A DNA stretch of 64,000 nucleotides from Fragilaria crotonensis (taxonomy: Eukaryota; Bacillariophyta; Fragilariophyceae; Fragilariales; Fragilariaceae): contig JAKSYS010000074.1 of NCBI GenBank assembly GCA_022925895.1, positions 79,015-143,014 on the forward strand. The letters are read 5' to 3'. Positions 30,544 to 41,069 of the stretch are shown one piece after another. The position numbers and the translations under genes are program-made. The notes beneath the pieces are model-generated. The model saw only the letters and a program-made list of their open reading frames with translations, did not search any database and was not told where the DNA came from. Within the stretch, counting starts at the first letter, position 1, and every line of letters begins with the position of its first letter.

Positions 30544-33489
30544 CTATGACTCAAAAGGGAGTTTCCAGTCGTTGATATTCTGATCGGTGAAGGCGTCATC
30601 ATTCGTTGTCGCCTCCTCTGGATCACTTTGTTGGTTGTATTGAGTGTCCAGATTAGGCAAAATTGATGAGCTGTCGTCGGATGCATCCATTGTTGATGAT
30701 ATGTCCGGAGGTGCGGAATGTGGTTGAAAGGTCACAAGAGTTTCTTCCTCCAATTCATCCTCAAACTCGGTTGACCCCAAGGACATTTCCTCTAGTTCGT
30801 CGTGAAGTGATCGCGACTTTTTCTTCGTCGGTGAATTGGCTTGTAGAGATTCATTCCTGTCCGTAGGCTCCACATGGTTGATAGAGGGACTGTCAGATTT
30901 CTGCACGAGATTGAAGTGAAGTCGATTGACCCCGACGTGTTCAGTGCTCTCCGTCAGATCGCGCATGTCCATGAGTGTCCGTCGCCGTGTTGGATCCTTA
31001 GTACCAGTGGTCCGGTTGTGTTCGGTGCCTTTAACCTGATGTTCGTGTTCGCCTTTTACTATTGTTGCTGTGAGTACCTCGATCCGGGTGGCCATGCGAT
31101 CAATAACATCCATCAATTTTGACACTCGGATGTTCAGATCTACAATTTGAACATGGGAGTCTTGTTGGCGTTCCATCGTGACTGCGAGTTTGTCTCGGCT
31201 ATCGTGTAAAACTGCATCCATATCGTCGATCCGGCCCAGTTTGGACTCGATGTTGTCTAATCTGGTTGCGGTTTGGGACGTGAGAGTGGAAGTCTCCGCC
31301 GTTTCCTGCTGTTGACGTCGAAATAGAGCTTCCAACTCGTTTAGGCGTCGTGTGGTGTCAGAAGACATGACCGATGCGGTAGCCCTGGACTGTGTCGCTG
31401 ATTGAGTAAAGGCAGTGTTGTCATCACCATGCTCCAAATTGTTTGGTACCGAAGATTGAGCCGCTCCTGTGGGCAGCTTGGATGCCTTTGGGCCAGCTCG
31501 TTTTCCTCGTGAACGTTGGGTGGTGGAGAGGTCCTCTGCGTTATCCACCTCTGTCGTGATACCCCGCACCGATGATGGTGCATTTTTCCATATATCCTTT
31601 GATGACATCTGGCCTAAAAGATCCAAGTTCTTTTGAGTAGAGTGATCGATATGAATGACTGACGGTAATCCGGATAGACTGTCACGGAATCGAGCTTCGC
31701 GCTTGCCAATGGGGTTAAGTCTCAATCGATATTGCCGAAGGTGATCGGCAGCTTGCTGGGCGTACTGCCTTGGGACTAGCAAATAGGCTTTTTGGTCGTA
31801 GCCTCCGTTCACGACTTCACATCGAGCCGCGGGATCATCAACGTCCTGAAAAATTGTGCGCGCCCATTCCCTTGTGGAACGTTCAACAACCGTGCCATTT
31901 TCAAAAATTTCTTTCCGGATTTTATCCAAGTTGATCAGTGTTGGAAATAACGGAAAGGATTTGAGCGTTTTGGCGTAAACATCTTGCATCTCAAAGTATT
32001 CGCTAATCTGCGATGGTTGCAGTTGAGCGAGTGCAATACGTGGAAGAAACAAGGGAGAGTTATGTCCAGTCAAAAGAGCGGAGAGGGCCTGTGACAATGG
32101 TGACACGTGAGTTTCACCGCACTGAATCACAAGATGGTTAATCTTTTGTTCCATTGGTGTGCGATGGAAGAGAATAATGTCGAAAAAAGGGGTTTCCTTG
32201 GGTAGTTGTTGACGTAGACTCTGTAGGAAGTGGGTGCGTTGGGTAGTTCTAGCAGCTTTGAAAAGAATGTAACCGGCTGTTACAATTTTTCCGCTAGTTG
32301 TGGTGGAATTGGAGATTTTCACTTGTACTTTGTGCTCAGCAAGCTTGGTTACTGTGTTCTCTTTGTTTCTCCATTGGCAGGGAAATTTCGCTGCGAAGCA
32401 GACACGAGCTCCAAAAATGATTTGGGAGGTAGCCGACAGGAATGCAATGTTCGGTGAGAGAAATTCTCTCAGCTCACCTGGTGACAGAGTAGTTATCTCT
32501 GAGGAAAGCAAGAGATCACGACTTTCCCATCGATAGAAAAAACAGTCATTGTCTGGGAACAACTCGCACAACATTGCATGAACATCTGTCAACCAAAGGG
32601 GAGATTGTTCGTTGTAACGAGAAAAATCTCCTTGTGGCGACCATCGGAAAGTAAGTCGATACGTTCCGTCGTTCGTGGGAACATTGAGGTCTGGGTTAAA
32701 CACCGACTGTTTTTCCACAGTGAATGAGGTATCGGAGGCTGTAGTGCTGTTGGAGGATGTGGTTTTCTTGTTCGGAGAACCGCAATCATCCGTGGAGGTA
32801 GGCATGTTGGTGGTAGATAGATCACGTACGGGCGAATTGTCCTCTGTGCGCTCGAAAGTACTGAACGATACGTTGGCAGAGTCTGTGGTGAAAGATTCGG
32901 GTGGAACTTTGGATGCATTCAGGGTGTTGGGCGAGGAAGCCCTCTGCTGGGTCTTTTGCTTCTTCGATCCGACCTGTGTCCATTGGGTCACTTCGATATC
33001 CATAATGTCACGATCACCTTGTACGTAGTCTGTCCATGACATGTCAATCGTATTGATGGCGAGATATTGCGGAGCATGGCGCTGGAGATATGGCTGAGAT
33101 ACATCAGTGGCCCATGCCGACAAAGTTTTGGAAATCTCCAGTTTTCTGTCGACATGATACATAAAATTATACCATACCATTCTATGGCAGATGATCGGGT
33201 CAGCACTGTACTTCATCCACAACGTATCGAACTTTGTGCAGTCGTCGTACACAAAGAAGCCCAGAGTCACATATCGAGACCAGTTCTGCGGTGTTCCATG
33301 TTGCTTGTAGGCATGTGCGTTGGCATCTCGTCTGTATCGTTCTTCGACAGAGAACCAGTCTACGCCTGCAGTTGGCCTCGGGATGGCTTTCCACTCCGTC
33401 GTATAAAAACCATACGTCGGATGATGCGGATCATGGTACGCCGCGGGGTCGGGAGGGGACGGGAGCGCCGCATGGGCGGTCATGGTCAT
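30544..33489 (-). CDS. LINE A ORF1 protein (about 981 residues), conserved family with LINE B ORF1
   Basis: I chose the ATG at 33489 (MTMTAHAALPSPPDPAAY) because it aligns with the LINE B start; the open frame reaches 33531. An N-terminal module (about 30-135) has DWFSVEERYRRDAN, LGFFVYDDC and YNFMYHVDRKLEIS. A Ser/Thr-rich spacer follows. A long conserved domain (about 278-633) shows TYRLTFRW, YRWESRDL, FLSATSQIIFGARVCF, HLVIQCGETHVSP, RSTREWARTIF and YRLRLNPIGKREARFRDS. A coiled coil lies at about 715-800, then an acidic tail. No CCHC knuckle or RRM is recognised. By position it should be the nucleic-acid-binding ORF1p that packages the LINE RNA; that is inference. The frame is intact although ORF2 is heavily broken. 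Confidence 0.85.
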   Translation of the reverse strand: MTMTAHAALPSPPDPAAYHDPHHPTYGFYTTEWKAIPRPTAGVDWFSVEERYRRDANAHAYKQHGTPQNWSRYVTLGFFVYDDCTKFDTLWMKYSADPIICHRMVWYNFMYHVDRKLEISKTLSAWATDVSQPYLQRHAPQYLAINTIDMSWTDYVQGDRDIMDIEVTQWTQVGSKKQKTQQRASSPNTLNASKVPPESFTTDSANVSFSTFERTEDNSPVRDLSTTNMPTSTDDCGSPNKKTTSSNSTTASDTSFTVEKQSVFNPDLNVPTNDGTYRLTFRWSPQGDFSRYNEQSPLWLTDVHAMLCELFPDNDCFFYRWESRDLLLSSEITTLSPGELREFLSPNIAFLSATSQIIFGARVCFAAKFPCQWRNKENTVTKLAEHKVQVKISNSTTTSGKIVTAGYILFKAARTTQRTHFLQSLRQQLPKETPFFDIILFHRTPMEQKINHLVIQCGETHVSPLSQALSALLTGHNSPLFLPRIALAQLQPSQISEYFEMQDVYAKTLKSFPLFPTLINLDKIRKEIFENGTVVERSTREWARTIFQDVDDPAARCEVVNGGYDQKAYLLVPRQYAQQAADHLRQYRLRLNPIGKREARFRDSLSGLPSVIHIDHSTQKNLDLLGQMSSKDIWKNAPSSVRGITTEVDNAEDLSTTQRSRGKRAGPKASKLPTGAAQSSVPNNLEHGDDNTAFTQSATQSRATASVMSSDTTRRLNELEALFRRQQQETAETSTLTSQTATRLDNIESKLGRIDDMDAVLHDSRDKLAVTMERQQDSHVQIVDLNIRVSKLMDVIDRMATRIEVLTATIVKGEHEHQVKGTEHNRTTGTKDPTRRRTLMDMRDLTESTEHVGVNRLHFNLVQKSDSPSINHVEPTDRNESLQANSPTKKKSRSLHDELEEMSLGSTEFEDELEEETLVTFQPHSAPPDISSTMDASDDSSSILPNLDTQYNQQSDPEEATTNDDAFTDQNINDWKLPFES

Positions 33490-33499
33490 GGTGGGGATG

Positions 33500-33585
33500 C
33501 TACGCGACAACTTCCTATTCGGGATACGCAATTACGAACGGCGGACAGAACGTACTTGCGCAAAACTAAACTAGAAAATTGTGTG
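33500..33585 (-). promoter_or_regulatory. Conserved 5'-terminal block of LINE A
   Basis: The element starts with CACACAATTTTCTAGTTTAG and ends this block with AATAGGAAGTTGTCGCGTAG just before the ORF1 ATG. Aligned without gaps to the LINE B start (56944-57029), 70 of 86 positions agree. LINEs need an internal promoter, so this block is the best candidate. Confidence 0.6.
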
Positions 33586-33596
33586 TCCCGAGGTAT
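33586..33596. repeat. Right target-site duplication of LINE A
   Basis: TCCCGAGGTAT, identical to 24518-24528, directly follows the 5' end of the element. Confidence 0.88.
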
Positions 33597-33700
33597 TGAA
33601 TAATCACAAGGTTGTATTTAGAAACGGCAACGTGAAGCAGGTTCTGACCACACGAGTCCCTCGCGAGTGGATTCAGCGACCCTGATGCCTGATGCCCTGA
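33597..33700 (-). pseudogene. Ankyrin-repeat protein, 5' part, beyond LINE A
   Basis: On the minus strand this reads DSCGQNLLHVAVSKYNLVII then QYLGTEWGGSRKEL, running without interruption into the target duplication and, after removal of LINE A, into the YAVDRQGTTALHVA piece at 24500. It therefore gives one ankyrin repeat upstream of the insertion. Further upstream the minus strand has a short GATGCC(CT) tandem repeat near 33683-33712 and no clear coding sequence. Confidence 0.72.
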
Positions 33701-33720
33701 TGCCATGATGCCACATCACG

Positions 33721-34280
33721 ACGGATTTGGTCAAGCGGACGTCTCACTACGACATGCTGACAGTAGCTTGTACTCCGTACTCCGTGCATTTAGACTTTGC
33801 TGTACCAGTCATGCTGCGTGACTAGTAGATAGCATGTCAAACGCGAGCGAGGAAAGGACGGGTCCCCGATTAGGTTTCACCAATTTGACGTCAGCGCCCA
33901 CGTCACAAACAGTAGAAGTACTGACGTCTTTATCGTTCAAACGTACTCCGAGTACCAACATACATAGTACCGGAAGAGCTGTACTGGATTGACGTTCGTA
34001 CTGTGTCACTGGTTACTTGTTTGCGGACCACGAGACTGCGCTCTTCCAGGAGGTTCCGGAATTTCGGCTCTTTTATGTGTCTCGTAACTTTTACGCAGAT
34101 TATTTACCAGAAATTTGTTCGACAAACATCTAAATAATTCCACGTTTCCAAAATGATAGAATATCTTCTGTTGATACACTATAATTAAAACCGTGCTTTA
34201 TTTTGGAACTGTTGTTTACATCGTTTGTTATGACAAGTACGACATCGATTCAATGTCTTGGATGAACTAGTGCTATGTAG
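33721..34280. other. Intergenic, nothing recognised
   Basis: GTAC-rich near 33770-33800 and 33940-33980 (TTGTACTCCGTACTCCG). No gene is supported. Confidence 0.3.
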
Positions 34281-34696
34281 GGATATTCAAAAAAGACGTT
34301 GGCTCTTGAGCCACTGGCTCTTGAGCCATTGGCTCTTAAGCCATTGGTTCTTAAGCCAGTGGCTCAAGAGCCACTGGCTCAAGAGCCAATTTACCTCGTC
34401 CAACTAGTCGAGGAACGTGTTTTCTTTAAATGAGAACTCGCCACACGGGAACGGAAAAAATGACAGGTCATCTAAGGTCGATGGTATGCGTATGCATGTC
34501 TCCTATTGGTATGACATAAAGTGCGAGCACTTTTGAGGACGAGTTCTATGACACACAAAAACGTGTGTTCTTGAGTTTGACTTCGCCGGGGCTGTTGTTC
34601 AGCCGTTGGCTCTTGAGACAACGGCTTTGAGCCAATGGCTCTTGAGCCATTGGCTCTTGAGACAACGGCTGCCGACACTTCAAATGTCGAATATCC
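34281..34696. repeat. Small hairpin-rich element with 8-bp terminal inverted repeats
   Basis: GGATATTC at 34281-34288 is inverted as GAATATCC at 34689-34696. Just inside each end are serial 16-bp units of GGCTCTTGAGCC separated by ATT or ACT. There are about six on the left (34301-34391), with the last copies in opposite orientation, and about four on the right (34607-34670). Each unit can fold on itself and the left and right arrays can pair. No coding capacity is seen. A MITE-like element is the best guess; no target duplication is clear. Confidence 0.6.
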
Positions 34697-36189
34697 TTAA
34701 GTAGGATTTTTATAAAACGCCGATTCCGTTGTCGCATAGTCTAATCTCAAGTTCTTTAGTTTCAGCTCAAAATTTGTCACGTCATGAGATTGATGTACCT
34801 AATGATCCGGACATTTGAAGTGATGGAACGTGGAATATTTGTCCGGCGTGACGAACGAAGTTGTAGAATTAGTATCCGTAGCCAGTAGTAGACACTTATA
34901 GGTAAAAGAGCCGAAATTCCGGAACCTCCAGAACTCCACAAAAGGCGCGCAACTATTGGCAAGTACAAAGTACCGGCGGCAGTAGGTCTACTAGAGAGGG
35001 GATTGCTTCAAAACAATCCAAAAGTTGCTCGGTATCCTCTGTATTATGTTCCGACGTATCCCGAGTCCTCTTGAGTATCTGCAAAGATATGTGATGCATT
35101 ATGAATACATGGTCAACAAGCTGAGTGTTGCCTCACCAAGCACATTCGCAAATCGTGCCACAAATCACTTGGAGTATATGACATAGTGCTGAATCCCTTC
35201 ATCAATGACGTTCTGAGTGTGATTCGCGTCGACAAAATTCGAATGCTCCATCCAGCCCATTGCCGAGCACACATCACATGAAACGTGGAACTCAAGGACT
35301 TGTGTGGCCTGTCCAATCTGGCTAGCATCGACGAGGCGAACGTGTCAGAAGTGACCTGAACAGCCTGCACTTCATCAGCAGTGGGAAAGCTCGATACGTG
35401 TCTGTCTGCGTCTTGCTGTCTTTTCCTTCGGCTGACCGTCAACGCTGATGCTACTTGCTTTCGATTGCACCGCCGCCCTGATTGCAACCACCCACCCGCC
35501 TGTGTGTCCCAATGGACAATCACCCTGGAAAAGCTCCTCCCATAATCGGAGCGAAGACCTTGATAGTCAGCGGCGGTGACCGTTTTGCAACATCATTGGT
35601 GAAAGGAGTTGGCGGCAGAGGCCATATAGTCGGTATTGCCTGCCTTCTAGGTGAGAATGTATTTAAGCGACAGGAAGAAATGAACCAGGAAGGTTGTTTC
35701 GTTATCGACGAGTGTGCGGCTATACAAAAGTTCGAGTAACGACTGGCAAAAGCACGAGGCCGCAAAATCCTCCACTCCAGTGTATCGGAACGTATCGCAA
35801 ACACTGTGCAAGGCCTTGGATCACTAGAGCATCTTTGAGCTTAAATCGACTCACTCGTTCGGCAGCACCGTCTTTCTGACATTGGAAAACTAAGTTAACT
35901 TTGAATGGTCTGGACAAATTACCCCGGTATCACAGCGTTTGGTAGCAGTGCACCCAAAGGTGTCCAGCAAGGTTTCTCCGAATAGTTATCATGAACATTT
36001 ATCAGCCTGTCCAACGAAGATACTAATGCATTCGAAGAAAATTTTGGAAAGCTCGAGGGACTACTGATATGAGTCTCAACTGAGCACCGCGTTGGCGCAC
36101 ATGTCAAGATTTTGAACGGCCTCGAGCTCATCGCATCGAATGCCAGCGGCTAGTGCATGCCACAATTTGTGGAGAAATCATTGATTCCT
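34697..36189. other. No recognised gene; may include decayed upstream parts of the kinase gene
   Basis: A 76-codon plus-strand frame (ATG 35512) reads GAKTLIVSGGDRFATSLVKG and FVIDECAAIQKFE but matches no family I know. The ATM/TEL1-like relic may extend into this stretch, but I could not identify blocks before about 36190. Confidence 0.3.
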
Positions 36190-37919
36190 TGAGAATCGAC
36201 GCAGCTTTTCATGTTGTTGCATTGCCTTAGCGGAAAATGCAGCGAATGTATTCGAGAGAGCGCATAATCGGATCATGAGTGATGCGTCAAGAGCGAAGAC
36301 GGAGAAAGATATGCTGGAGGAGTAAATTGCGTCATCTGCGTGTCTTGCTTTGGATGCGTTCGGAGTGTCCTTGTCGTTATGCAACTAGTATTCGAATGAG
36401 GACTCGACATCGCACGAGTTTCGAGTTTTATCTATTTGGTTTCCGACGCTGCTGCTGGTGCAGGATTTCAATGTGGTCGGTGATCGCATTTTGACGTGGT
36501 CATTGATCGCGTTTTCGACACGATCCCGACGTCGTGGCTGTTGCAATTGACGTACCACTTGCACTCGCGACTATGTGTTGGGCAAGGACTGGATTGGGAT
36601 CCTATTCAGACTACACTGTCGAAGCTTATCGTGCTTATGTGTGAGCAGCATCCATCTGACTGAACTCCTCTCTCTCACCCACGGAGAAGACCATCGATCT
36701 GTCGGTGAAAGCCTTGATCCAATAATCCAAGCAGCAAATGCCATTATGGCTGCATTGTGAGGAGCAGCTGACGCAAACCGGCTCGACCTGTATGAAACAT
36801 AAAAGAAGCCATCACAGACGCGTATCGTAGCCATGCAATGGCAGTCCCATCTAGCCTGAACAACACATCGTGCAGCAACGAGGAATCCCGATTAAGGATT
36901 TCTCGAAGAACGGCATCAGAGCTAAAATGCGGTGCGCCGAATGCGTGCCGTGAGTATTAACTTGGTCTCCCACAGTCATTGAAATAATGAATACGGCAAT
37001 TTCACGACGGATTCGCCTGGAAAAGAGTCGATAAACAATTTTCAGCCCGAATGCCCGCCTCGCGCCAACGGCCGTACGCGCCTGACGATTTTGGTCTACA
37101 TGGTATCCACAGGAACGTGGTTCAAACAACTAGTGAAAGGAAATAACAACATCCAGCAAGATGCAATTATGCAACAAGGTTTCACGTATAGTAATGAGCT
37201 TCTGCGTCGTCGAACCGAGCAGAGTCGAGAACAGCCCTCTCGTCGAAAGAAGGGCGACACCCGATGTGTTCGCAAACCATTGAAACTTTTGACCAACAAT
37301 GTGGGTACCTCTGTGCCCCAAACGCGGCATTCTTGGCCGGATGTTGCGGGATACACGCACGAAACTGGTTAGGCGAATGGAGTTTTAATCGATGTATGGA
37401 GGAGCGAAATGATGAAGGTGTTCAAAGCCAAGCACGAAAAAAGCATGCTGCACTCGACCAATTCTGCCAGAATTTTTCGGCTGTTTTTGGAAGAGTCGAA
37501 ATGTTTGAACGCGATTTACTGGCTTGGCACACCGCTAACATGGCGTACACAAGAACCTTTGCCGTAAGCCGTATTGTCGGTCACATGTTGGGCATTGGTG
37601 ACCGGCATCATCGATTTTGGAAATTACTTTTGAACAGGGGCGTCTCGTGCGTAACCCAGAGACAGTTCCGTTCCGACTCACTTTGTGATATTGTCGACGG
37701 CACGGGACGCCTTGGGACGGACGGACCTTTCACAGCGGAGGCAGAAACTTCATCTCGGATTTTGAGGGAGAACTCCGACACGCTACATGAAATCCTATCT
37801 GGCCTTGTTAGCGATCTGCAATGCGAAAAGGCGCATCAAATGCTCGGGCCCGTCAAGAAGACGAGGAAGAGAGTGCGAGCTTGGTTGTAAGAAAATTTCC
37901 TCTAATGGAAGCCGCACGT
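36190..37919 (+). pseudogene. ATM/TEL1-like PI3K-related protein kinase, C-terminal part, interrupted by LINE C
   Basis: ATM/TEL1 kinases signal DNA double-strand breaks in the nucleus. Plus-strand blocks in changing frames follow the family order. FAT region: LALDAFGVSLSLCN and HEFRVLSIWF near 36345-36450, and WLLQLTYHL with LSKLIVLMCEQHP near 36530-36655. Kinase N-lobe: QLVKGNNNIQQDAIMQQ and ELLRRRTEQSRE near 37125-37230. C-lobe: AYTRTFAVSRIVGHMLGIGD followed by RH, near 37540-37600. Activation segment in other frames: IDFG and FEQGRLVRNPETVPFRLT near 37610-37680. Then DIVDGTG and TLHEILSGLVSDL. The catalytic loop loses its Asn, and about 15 codons between GDRH and IDFG are missing. Several frameshifts and stops are present. 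The frame just before 37919 (VVRKFPLMEAA) continues beyond LINE C at 40279. Confidence 0.82.
37911..37919. repeat. Left target-site duplication of LINE C
   Basis: GCCGCACGT is repeated exactly at 40279-40287, at the other end of LINE C. Confidence 0.88.
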
Positions 37920-40278
37920 TATATATAACCTAATTATTAGGTTAACACCTTCCCCGGTCTTTCGACAAGACCAGCGTGTGTACCCCGTCATGGCCTACCC
38001 GTATTACAGGGAGGCGGTGACTTATCTATCCCTAACCCTAATCGTCATATGTATAACCCCCCCCCTGGTCGCGTTTCCGTGTCTGTGGCTGTTTCAATCG
38101 TGGTTCTAGATCGGAAGAAATTTGTCATGAGTGTTTGTCGTGTCCCGTCGGTGGATGCTCGAGTGATAGCTCTTCTCATGTACAGTAACCACCGTCGTCG
38201 TGATGATGGAGATTTCTTTTGAATCGCCTCTAAGGGCTGTTCGCAGTAGTGCCGATCCCCTGCTCTCAGCCTGTCAGACTTCCTGTACAAGTCTGCTATC
38301 TCGATCATCTCGAATCCCTGATCATACGAAGGTCCAAATCCTGGGAATGGTGTAACATTTTATTTCTGCTCCTCCAAACCGTCTGATGATAAGAATGTAT
38401 GGCCAGTAGAATGGTGTGCATCCGTTGGTAACCTCGGCCTTGGATGGGAATATCTGAATCAAAGAGATCGTTCGGCCATGTGTCCATGCGACACTTAGAT
38501 ATCCTTTCATAGCATTTCCCACCCAATGTCCTGTTGATCTTGGAGAGCCTCTCTTATTGAATCGCTGAACTTTGCTGGGTACTCCCCTGGCTGTATCGCA
38601 TATGGTGCCGAGTCGTCACGATAATCTATCCATTCGCACAGCTTGTCTTTTATTATGTTGAATACCGGATGAGGTCCTGACGATGATAGTGTAGTTCGAA
38701 GCTGGCGCAAGGCTGACGTGTGATCGGTGTTCGAGCGACAACGAAGTACATGAATAGTCGTCTCGTCAGTCACCTTGCAGCAGGGACATAAACTGAGTTT
38801 GGAATCTCGCACTTTGGCGTTTCGACTTCGCACTTTGCCGGTGTTCCACTGATCGAAAATGAACTTCGTTTGCGCCACTTGTGCTGATGCCGATAATCTT
38901 CGATGAAACCGTCCGAAGATGTCCACGTCGATACTGTCCCAGGTGTTGTTTGTCCACTTGTTTTTCGACTGTACATACGAGCGTAGATGATATCCGTTAA
39001 TATGGAACCTCAAACATGATTCGATCTGAGATACTAGCCGAACCCCGTTGACAGATAATGTGATCCTGGCTTCAGGCGTGTGCTCTGTCTTCTCAACTGA
39101 TTGTCGTTTTTTGGAGCGTTCTCGGTACCATGTCGCAAGATGATCCACATGAGAGTTCCGAATCCCATCTTTGTTGGAGGTACACACCGTTTGATGACCT
39201 TTAACCCAGACTCGTGAAATTTTCCGTCTGATAAATTTAGTCTCCTTTTGAATGATACCCATGTAGTCCGGATTGGATGGTTGGCATGCCTTGATTGGTC
39301 GATGGAGTGTAGAATTGGCGACGTTGGTGATCGCAGATTTGCTATCCGTAATCCAACGGAATTGACATTTGTGACGTTTGCCCCATGAACGTTGAAGTAT
39401 CGATATCAAGATAAGTGCTGCCGCGTAGCCTCCGAGTTCGCAACGAGTGGAATTGGCAGTGTCGAATGGGCCATCGACTGGACCGGCACCTTCGCAGAGT
39501 ATTTTGTTCTGAGGAGTTGTGAGGCTCCATCCGAATGTCCCGTGTCGACCTTTCAGTCCGCCGTCCGATGCGATAGTCAGCGTCTGTTTGCGTTGGCATT
39601 CACTCCAAAGTTGATCATCACTTGCTGCAAAATGAATGTGGGTCATCATCCGTTTCTGATTCCGCGGCAAACCTTTGAGCCGCAGTGCCACCGTACCCGC
39701 ATGGTTTGTGGAAGGTCGAGCAGGAGCGAGCGGTTCGTTTACCTGCGTGTGGCCTATTGATTCTCGCGCCATTTCCTGTCATACCGCAGAAATTGCGACG
39801 ATATGTACCGTCGCCAAAGTCGTTTCTGGGAGGAACTCGGAGGTAGTTGGCGGGGCCAAGCATCCTTCGGAACGAAATCGTCGGGCCGTTCACCTTGCAG
39901 AGCCCATCGTGCTATGTTGGTTGGTATGTCGCTATCCGTCATCTCAGCTATCGTCGTGATCTGTAGATAGATCCTCGTGAGATTGATGTCCTTCTGTTGG
40001 TTGGCGCTATATCCTTGGAGCCGTGCAACATCCATCACATACTGATCAGTGGGACTCTTGAGTGGAAGGGATAACGTATCGGTGAGTGTAATCTTAATGT
40101 TGTGGTTTGACATGAATTGTCGCATCGAGAGGATCCATGTTGGTGTTAGATACGGAAGGAAGAGACCGGGTTCCTCGAGAAGGGGTATAGGAAGGCCTGA
40201 CTCGAGTTGTGAAGCCTGAAGTTGCAGAAGAAAAAGTTTTCCGACCTCCGTGTTACCGTAGACTTCATGTCTGAAGTA
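37920..40278 (-). mobile_element. LINE C: 5'-truncated LINE (2359 bp) inside the kinase gene
   Basis: The element is in minus orientation between 9-bp duplications. It starts abruptly inside ORF2 at the YFRHEVYGNTEVGK region (40278) and runs to the 3' end CCTAATAATTAGG with the tail TTATATATA. Its protein and 3' UTR match LINE A closely, so it is the same family. 5' truncation with a target duplication is the normal product of target-primed reverse transcription. Confidence 0.88.
38045..40278 (-). pseudogene. LINE C ORF2 C-terminal part with RNase H
   Basis: From 40278 leftwards: FRHEVYGNTEVGKL, PYLTPTWILSMRQFMSNHNI, WRRYISSQFLRYDRKW. The longest open part (39772-38507) then holds the RNase H (LTIASDGGLKGRHGTFGWSL, TRCELGGYAAAL, WITDSKSAITN, WVKGHQ, SHVDHLATWY) with the D, E, D, D acids in place, and a zinc-type motif LCPCCKVTDETTIHVLRCRS. 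The end piece (38308-38045) has LRAGDRHYCEQPLEAIQKK. Three frames are used. There is no reverse-transcriptase core, so it cannot move on its own. Confidence 0.85.
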
Positions 40279-40398
40279 GCCGCACGTGTTGTTTACGACC
40301 CAAAGGACAACGTCTCTACCAAATATATAATCGCGAGACTAAAGGAGAAGCTTCAAGGATACGAGGAAGTTACCTTAAGCGAACACCTAAGTGTTTGA
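40279..40398 (+). pseudogene. ATM/TEL1-like kinase, piece downstream of LINE C
   Basis: After the second GCCGCACGT the plus strand reads ARVVYDPKDNVSTK, YIIARLKEKLQGYEEV and TLSEHLSV before a stop at 40396. RLKEKLQGYEE is the helix that precedes the FATC tail in ATM-type kinases, in the frame that is open just left of the insertion. The FATC motif itself is not visible after the stop, so the tail was lost or frameshifted. Confidence 0.75.
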
Positions 40399-41069
40399 TT
40401 GTAGTGCGGTGCAGTTGTGAATTGTGATCCGATGTGCTGAATACTGAGTATACAGAATATACATACAAGTATCGGGTAATTCTACTGAGGATTGAAATTG
40501 GAACTAATGGTAGCATCATTACTACCCTATTCACATGTAGTGTTATGTAACGGTGTGGGCAGAATGGCGATGATGAGTGGGATGTGTGTACATGTTGGGA
40601 TTTAGGTTACGTTCAATTGAAAAAATGAGCGTTTGAGTGGTACGACTATTTATAGTATAAATACACATACACTAATGGCATGGAGGCATTGACCAGAATA
40701 GTACTCACTTTCGGAGTAATCGAGGACCAGGTAAAACACACATGATAACAAGTGACGAAAACATCACATCGAATGATTAAGGCATGGGTTACGCGAGCGT
40801 ATCCAGATACATGAAAATGTTTAAACAAATAAGTAACTAATCCGCTGTCCCCCCGCACTTCACTGATTGCTGATTGGCACACTGTACTCCCATCACCCAT
40901 CACGGTACCCACTTCATTCCGATCTGTAAAAACACGACCTGTAGATCGAAGGGCATCGGCAAGCAATCACACTCTCCGCACTGTTGACTGCTGAGCCATG
41001 CTACCTTCTGTACCTCCCCGTCATTATCATTCATACGTCAGCCACATGACCAAAAGTCATCAAGCCACA
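40399..41069. other. Intergenic, nothing recognised
   Basis: A/T-rich spacer without supported genes between the kinase relic and the convergent LRR pseudogene. Confidence 0.3.

Larger units (their letters stand above)
24529..33585 (-). mobile_element. LINE A: full-length non-LTR retrotransposon (about 9.06 kb)
   Basis: The element lies in minus orientation between 11-bp target duplications. From its 5' end (33585): a 96-nt leader with a conserved 86-nt block, ORF1 (33489-30544), ORF2 with APE-type endonuclease, reverse transcriptase, RNase H and a CPCC zinc-type motif, and a 3' UTR ending in CCTAATAATTAGGTTTATT. There is no poly(A) tail. ORF1 is open throughout, but ORF2 has many frame changes, so the copy is inactive as read. 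The RNase H plus large ORF1 resemble the I-superclade or the algal/oomycete Ambal-type LINEs; the clade assignment is tentative. Confidence 0.9.

Noticed and set aside
33500-33605. An antisense peptide shared by both LINE leaders (RTADR.Y.RKTKLENCV)
   Set aside because: Both leaders are open in this antisense frame and about four of the ten changed codons are synonymous. But the frame has no shared start or stop, lies entirely in the 86-bp conserved DNA block and continues into unrelated flanks. Nucleotide conservation explains it.
38024-38042. Telomere repeat CCCTAACCCTAA
   Set aside because: Only two units, within a LINE 3' UTR with a related degenerate sequence in LINE A; not a telomere or an interstitial telomeric array.
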